Below, one piece after another: positions 4,967 through 6,066 of a DNA stretch of 6,066 nucleotides. Both the position numbers and the translations under genes were made by a program. Source of the stretch: Bacteroidales bacterium (GTDB taxonomy: Bacteria > Bacteroidota > Bacteroidia > Bacteroidales > UBA12077); assembly GCA_030156305.1 (NCBI GenBank), contig JASGMZ010000182.1:1-6066 (forward strand). Reading direction: 5' to 3'. Under the pieces are notes generated by a model. The model did no database searches and was not told the DNA's origin. It worked only from the letters and a program-made list of their open reading frames with translations. Position 1 is the first letter of the stretch, and every line of letters starts with the position of its first letter.

Positions 4967-6066
4967 ATGAACACATTAACAATTCTTTTAGCACAGACAA
5001 AAGGTGCAGCTGCCATAGAAATAATTTTATTATTACTTGGTGCGGTAATCATAGGTTATGTAACTGCATGGCTATACTATAAATCTATTTATTCGAAAAA
5101 AATCGAAATCGCTGAATCTGAAAACGAGAAATTGAAAAATGAAAACGTTGATGCAATATCAAAAAAGAGAGATCTACAGAAAGACCTTAATGAAAAAGAG
5201 AGTGAAATAATTCATTTAAACAAAGAAATTAAAGCACTTAAAGCATCAAATGCAGATGCTGTCCAGGAAACCGGCGAGATGAAATTGAAGAACAAAAAAA
5301 ACAAACAATTACTGCATGAAAAAGATGAAGCATTGATTGCAATAGCAGAACGAAAACATTTACTGGATTATAATAGTTTTGGAAAAGCTTCAGATACCGA
5401 AAAGGATGATTTGAAAATGATTAGTGGCATTGGGCCTTTTATCGAAGAGAGGCTTCATGCACTGGATATTTTTACGTACAAGCAAATCAGCAAATTCACA
5501 AAAAAGGATATTGAAACCATAAATGTTGCTATTGAATACTTCTCGGGGCGTATTGAAAGAGACGAGTGGGTTGCCCAGGCAAAAGAGCTTGTTCGCACCG
5601 AAAAAGAACGGGCTGAGCTTCTTGAGCGCATAAGGGCTAAAAAAACGCGTATTTACTTCGACAGAATCGGGCTGGCAAAAAAAGAAGAAGCCGACGATTT
5701 AACGGTAATTAATGGTATAGGTGGCTGGATTAATGAAAAATTGAATATGCTGGATATTTATACTTTCCGTCAAATCAGCAAATTTAACGAAGAAGATATT
5801 GATATTGTAACCGACGCTATTGAGTTCTTTCCTGGTAGAATTGAGCGGGATGAATGGATATATCAAGCACAGGAACTTGTTCGGATTGAGATCAGTAAAG
5901 CTGAGCTCCTTAAAAGAATCAGTAAAATGAAAAACAGAATCTACTATGACCGGTTAGGAGTTGCCAACAAGCAATATGCAAATAACTTAACTCTTATTAA
6001 AGGTATTAGTTCATGGATCGAAGAAAGGCTTAATTTACTAGATATATATACCTATGAACAAATCAG
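4967..6066 (+). CDS. Membrane-anchored coiled-coil protein with tandem H3TH (COG3743-like) domains, 3' partial
   Basis: The open frame from the ATG at 4967 runs without a stop to the window end (366 full codons). A membrane segment at about residues 17-38 is followed by a Lys-rich stretch (YYKSIYSKK), so the remainder should be cytoplasmic. A charged coiled coil spans about 44-135. Then come copies of a helix-hairpin-helix domain starting at residues 147, 243 and 339, exactly 96 residues apart. Each has DDLxxIxGIGxxIxExL, a LDIxTxxQISKF strand-helix and GRIERDEW; they are joined by a helical linker ending RIYFDRIGLA-like. This matches the COG3743 type (predicted H3TH domain also fused to ribosomal protein L21 or complex I subunits). 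Hairpin glycines are G154/G156 and G250/G252, but the third copy has Ser348 in place of the second Gly. No nuclease residues are seen. H3TH domains often bind DNA backbone; nucleic acid binding here is inferred. Confidence 0.87.
   Translation, partial: MNTLTILLAQTKGAAAIEIILLLLGAVIIGYVTAWLYYKSIYSKKIEIAESENEKLKNENVDAISKKRDLQKDLNEKESEIIHLNKEIKALKASNADAVQETGEMKLKNKKNKQLLHEKDEALIAIAERKHLLDYNSFGKASDTEKDDLKMISGIGPFIEERLHALDIFTYKQISKFTKKDIETINVAIEYFSGRIERDEWVAQAKELVRTEKERAELLERIRAKKTRIYFDRIGLAKKEEADDLTVINGIGGWINEKLNMLDIYTFRQISKFNEEDIDIVTDAIEFFPGRIERDEWIYQAQELVRIEISKAELLKRISKMKNRIYYDRLGVANKQYANNLTLIKGISSWIEERLNLLDIYTYEQI
5405..6066 (+). repeat. 288-nt tandem coding repeats (96-aa H3TH plus linker units)
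   Basis: The units begin at 5405, 5693 and 5981 (the last truncated by the window). The period is exactly 288 nt with no indels. Protein similarity is high, but the DNA has diverged at many positions; the longest near-identical stretch is around CAAATCAGCAAATT. The duplication is therefore old and the copies are kept by selection on the protein. Confidence 0.85.

Noticed and set aside
4711..5052. Antisense open frame across the end of the small OmpA gene and the start of the H3TH gene
   Set aside because: It overlaps two well-supported plus-strand genes and looks like nothing known.
4967..6066. Flap endonuclease or other nuclease
   Set aside because: Only the H3TH binding domains are visible; no metal-binding catalytic domain is present in the part seen.

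Overview
The window is AT-rich DNA from a member of the Bacteroidota. The evidence is the promoter -7 elements of the form TAnnTTTR, A-rich leaders without strong Shine-Dalgarno sequences, a lipoprotein whose lipobox Cys is followed by an acidic/Lys cluster, and OmpA-family and DUF3494 proteins typical of environmental, often marine or cold-water, Bacteroidota. The genus cannot be read from the sequence.

Layout. Positions 1-93 are a non-coding, palindrome-rich segment that abuts the 3' part of an OmpA/MotB-type gene (94-459), which has lost its start; a hairpin terminator follows at 525-555. Three transcription units follow, all on the plus strand: (1) a 512-aa periplasmic OmpA-family protein with a three-fold helical repeat and a coiled coil (673-2211), terminated at 2337-2364; (2) a surface-type lipoprotein made almost entirely of a DUF3494 ice-binding-like domain (2541-3278), terminated at 3294-3331; (3) an apparent operon of an unrecognised exported protein (3519-4400), a small inner-membrane-anchored OmpA-domain protein (4438-4965) and a membrane-anchored coiled-coil protein with tandem helix-hairpin-helix (H3TH, COG3743-like) domains, cut off by the window end (4967 to beyond 6066).

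The main discovery is that each of the three units is preceded by the same 69-bp composite promoter (573-641, 2434-2502, 3412-3480). It has an identical 18-bp box, a TGTAA direct repeat at exactly 21 bp, a CCGG at fixed distance and a TAnCTTTR -7 element at fixed distance, followed by a leader of roughly 25-30 nt. The three units therefore look like one co-regulated envelope regulon driven by an unidentified regulator or sigma factor.

Functionally the set is about the cell envelope. Two intact proteins carry peptidoglycan-binding OmpA domains with the diaminopimelate-contacting Asp and Arg in place. One lipoprotein probably faces outward. In the last operon, predicted topology puts an OmpA domain in the periplasm and H3TH domains in the cytoplasm from two adjacent genes. 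Whether these two proteins form a wall-to-nucleic-acid link is speculation.
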